This document shows, piece after piece, positions 14,067 to 15,590 of a DNA stretch of 15,590 nt; position 1 is the first letter of the stretch, and every line of letters begins with the position of its first letter. A model generated the notes under the pieces. The model did not search any database. It was given only the letters and a program-made list of their open reading frames with translations, and was not told where the DNA came from. The stretch is taken from the NCBI GenBank assembly GCA_017964865.1, contig JAGCRE010000095.1:1-15590 (forward strand), read 5' to 3'. Both the position numbers and the translations under genes were made by a program. This DNA is from Alphaproteobacteria bacterium (GTDB lineage: Bacteria; Pseudomonadota; Alphaproteobacteria; Rs-D84).

Positions 14067-14228
14067 ATGTCACGAGTTTTACAAATTCGTCACGGCACAA
14101 CCGCACAAAATGATAACTTTACAGGGCTGTCAGGTGAAATTACTTTCGATACAACCGCCAAAACATTACGCGTTCACGATTGTGCAACATTGGGCGGATT
14201 CGACCTGGTGCGTGCAAATGGCGGATAA
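14067..14228 (+). CDS. Small phage tail fibre-like protein (Mtd N-terminal domain-like)
   Basis: The 53-residue frame begins at ATG 14067, six bases after AAAAGGA, and ends at TAA 14226-14228. The sequence follows the pattern of the N-terminal domain of the phage major tropism determinant and related tail or hyaluronidase-like proteins. It has MSRVLQIRHGTTAQNDNF, then LSGEITFD, then TLRVHDCATLGGFDLVRANG. In phage tail proteins this short domain forms an intertwined trimer that anchors the fibre and is followed by receptor-binding parts. Here nothing follows, so the protein is the bare domain. It may be a domesticated remnant, a complete oligomerising microprotein or a truncated gene. A Cys replaces the usual Gly in the VHDG motif. 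Family call is from memory of the motif. Confidence 0.7.
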   Translation: MSRVLQIRHGTTAQNDNFTGLSGEITFDTTAKTLRVHDCATLGGFDLVRANGG

Positions 14229-14244
14229 AATTCCGTATTTATTG

Positions 14245-14272
14245 TTGAAAATGTTAAAAATTATGCTAAACT
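14245..14272 (+). promoter_or_regulatory. Candidate promoter of ackA
   Basis: TTGAAA (14245-14250), a 16-base spacer and an extended -10 TGCTAAACT (14264-14272) lie about 37 bases before ATG 14309. Confidence 0.5.
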
Positions 14273-14308
14273 GCGGGCGAAAAACATACAGAAAAAAGGA
14301 AAAATAAT

Positions 14309-15565
14309 ATGTATATACTTGCGTTGAATTGCGGTTCTTCGTCCTTGAAATATCAGGTTTATAATGCGGAAACAAAACAGCCGGTTGTTGGCGGTTTGGT
14401 TGAAAAAATTGGGTTGGTTGATTCTTGCATTACCCAAAAATACCCAGATGGGAAAAAAGAAAAAAAAGCAGTTCCAATGAACAATCATGACGAAGCACTG
14501 GGCGTTGTGTTTAATATGTTGCGTGCGGCATCGATTGATATGAACGAAATTGGCGGTGTTGGACATCGTGTTGTTATGGGTGGTGATAAATTTGCGTCAT
14601 CTGTAGAAATTACTGACGATGTTATCAAAACACTGCAAGAATTGTCTCCATTGGCTCCATTGCACAATCCAGCAGGGATTAAGGGTATCAATGCGGCAAG
14701 ACAATTATTGCCAAACGCAACCCAGGTTGCAGTGTTTGATACCGCATTTCACCAAACTATGCCTGAACATGCATATCGTTACGCTGTGCCAGAGGCATGG
14801 CGGACAGAATTAGGTGTTCGTCGCTATGGATTTCATGGGACTTCGCATTTATATGTATCAAAACGTGCAGCAACAATGTTGGAAAAGCCGGCAGACCAGT
14901 GTAATTTAATCACTCTGCACATTGGGTCGGGTGCATCGGCAACCGCAATTCGTGGCGGACGCAGTGTTGATACATCAATGGGTATGACCCCAACACCGGG
15001 ACTTACCATGGGAACACGTTGTGGCGATATTGACCCAGCAATCGTATTATATGTTATGGACCGTTTAAATCTGGATTCCAAAAAACTGCAACAGCATTTG
15101 AATAAAGATTCTGGTCTGTTGGCGATTACCGAATGTTATTCCGATCGTCGTGATATCGAAGAAAACAGTGCAACAAACGACAAATGCCGTTTGGCAATGG
15201 ATATTGAGGTTCACAATGTTAAAAAATACATTGGTGCGTATATGGCAGAACTGGGTCATGTTGATGCAATCGTATTTACCGCCGGCGTTGGCGAAAACGA
15301 CGATTTGTTACGCGAAAAATTCTGTTCTGGGTTGGAAGAATTGGGGGTCAAATTGGATAAAGAAGCAAACAAGAACGCCCTTGCCCGCAAAGGTGTCGAT
15401 GAAGCAATTATCAGCACCCCAGACAGTCGTGTTAAAATCTTGATGATTGCAACAAACGAAGAATTGGTCATTGTCGAAGATACATTGGCGATTATGAACA
15501 AAACGTATAATCCAGACCATTTGAAAATGAACTATTCATTTGCGAAAATGGACAAATCAAGATAA
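14309..15565 (+). CDS. ackA: Acetate kinase
   Basis: This cytosolic enzyme interconverts acetyl phosphate plus ADP with acetate plus ATP. With phosphotransacetylase it forms the overflow and fermentation route to acetate. The 418 residues cover the whole ASKHA fold. Seen: N7 in LNCGSSSLK, R87 in GHRVV, D144 in FDTAFHQTMP, H176 in YGFHGTSH, the phosphate loop LHIGSGAS (203-210), R237 in GTRCGDIDP, GVGEN (326-330), and E384 in ATNEEL. These match the catalytic residues known from the Methanosarcina enzyme. The residue after RVV, normally His, is Met90 here. A short polar tail (about 403-418) makes it slightly long. The start has an AAAGGA ribosome site and its own promoter. No pta gene lies in the window, and only 25 bases follow the stop. 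Confidence 0.96.
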   Translation: MYILALNCGSSSLKYQVYNAETKQPVVGGLVEKIGLVDSCITQKYPDGKKEKKAVPMNNHDEALGVVFNMLRAASIDMNEIGGVGHRVVMGGDKFASSVEITDDVIKTLQELSPLAPLHNPAGIKGINAARQLLPNATQVAVFDTAFHQTMPEHAYRYAVPEAWRTELGVRRYGFHGTSHLYVSKRAATMLEKPADQCNLITLHIGSGASATAIRGGRSVDTSMGMTPTPGLTMGTRCGDIDPAIVLYVMDRLNLDSKKLQQHLNKDSGLLAITECYSDRRDIEENSATNDKCRLAMDIEVHNVKKYIGAYMAELGHVDAIVFTAGVGENDDLLREKFCSGLEELGVKLDKEANKNALARKGVDEAIISTPDSRVKILMIATNEELVIVEDTLAIMNKTYNPDHLKMNYSFAKMDKSR

Positions 15566-15590
15566 TTCAACCAATATCAAAAATAAAACA

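Noticed and set aside
13993..14307. 104-residue plus-strand frame around the microprotein
   Set aside because: It begins in the T-run of a terminator, runs in a different frame from the Mtd-like protein and has no ribosome site.

Overview
The window comes from an AT-rich bacterial genome. Genes sit behind AAGGA-type ribosome binding sites and sigma70-like promoters with 17-base spacers. TcdA, TatD, a YrbG-type antiporter, acetate kinase and a CCA-encoding tRNA-Lys suggest a Gram-negative, probably proteobacterial, organism with fermentative acetate metabolism. An uncultured host-associated alphaproteobacterium is my guess; the sequence does not prove it.

Left part (1-7000): an integration hot spot. 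A truncated DUF488 gene ends at 193. A cluster of GGCTACACA-like repeats (253-364) follows, and then the 3' half of a tRNA-Asn gene (403-447). A second 3' half of the same tRNA lies at 6938-6982. The two share 35 identical bases that start exactly at the anticodon loop, which is the usual signature of tyrosine-recombinase integration into a tRNA. Between them is an island of about 6.5 kb. It carries an N6-adenine DNA methyltransferase, a convergent gene overlapping it by 30 bases that encodes a likely HNH-type restriction endonuclease, and a 1004-residue KAP-family P-loop NTPase with an inserted membrane hairpin. Together these look like a small anti-phage defence cargo. The non-coding ends of the island (about 450-1050 and 6450-6900) are very AT-rich and hold arrays of the heptamer TTTATAC, and the left end also has a degenerate direct repeat with att-like relics. 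No integrase is visible in the window.

Middle part (7000-11210): ordinary chromosome. It has a 68-residue hypothetical gene, a polytopic membrane protein, a DUF378 membrane protein, and a minus-strand cluster tatD-tcdA-calcium/sodium antiporter downstream of tRNA-Lys(UUU).

Right part (11210-15590): a strong promoter drives an 848-residue protein of no recognised family, rich in predicted helix and coiled coil. It is followed by a promoter-terminator pair, a 53-residue protein resembling the N-terminal domain of the phage major tropism determinant, and acetate kinase (ackA).
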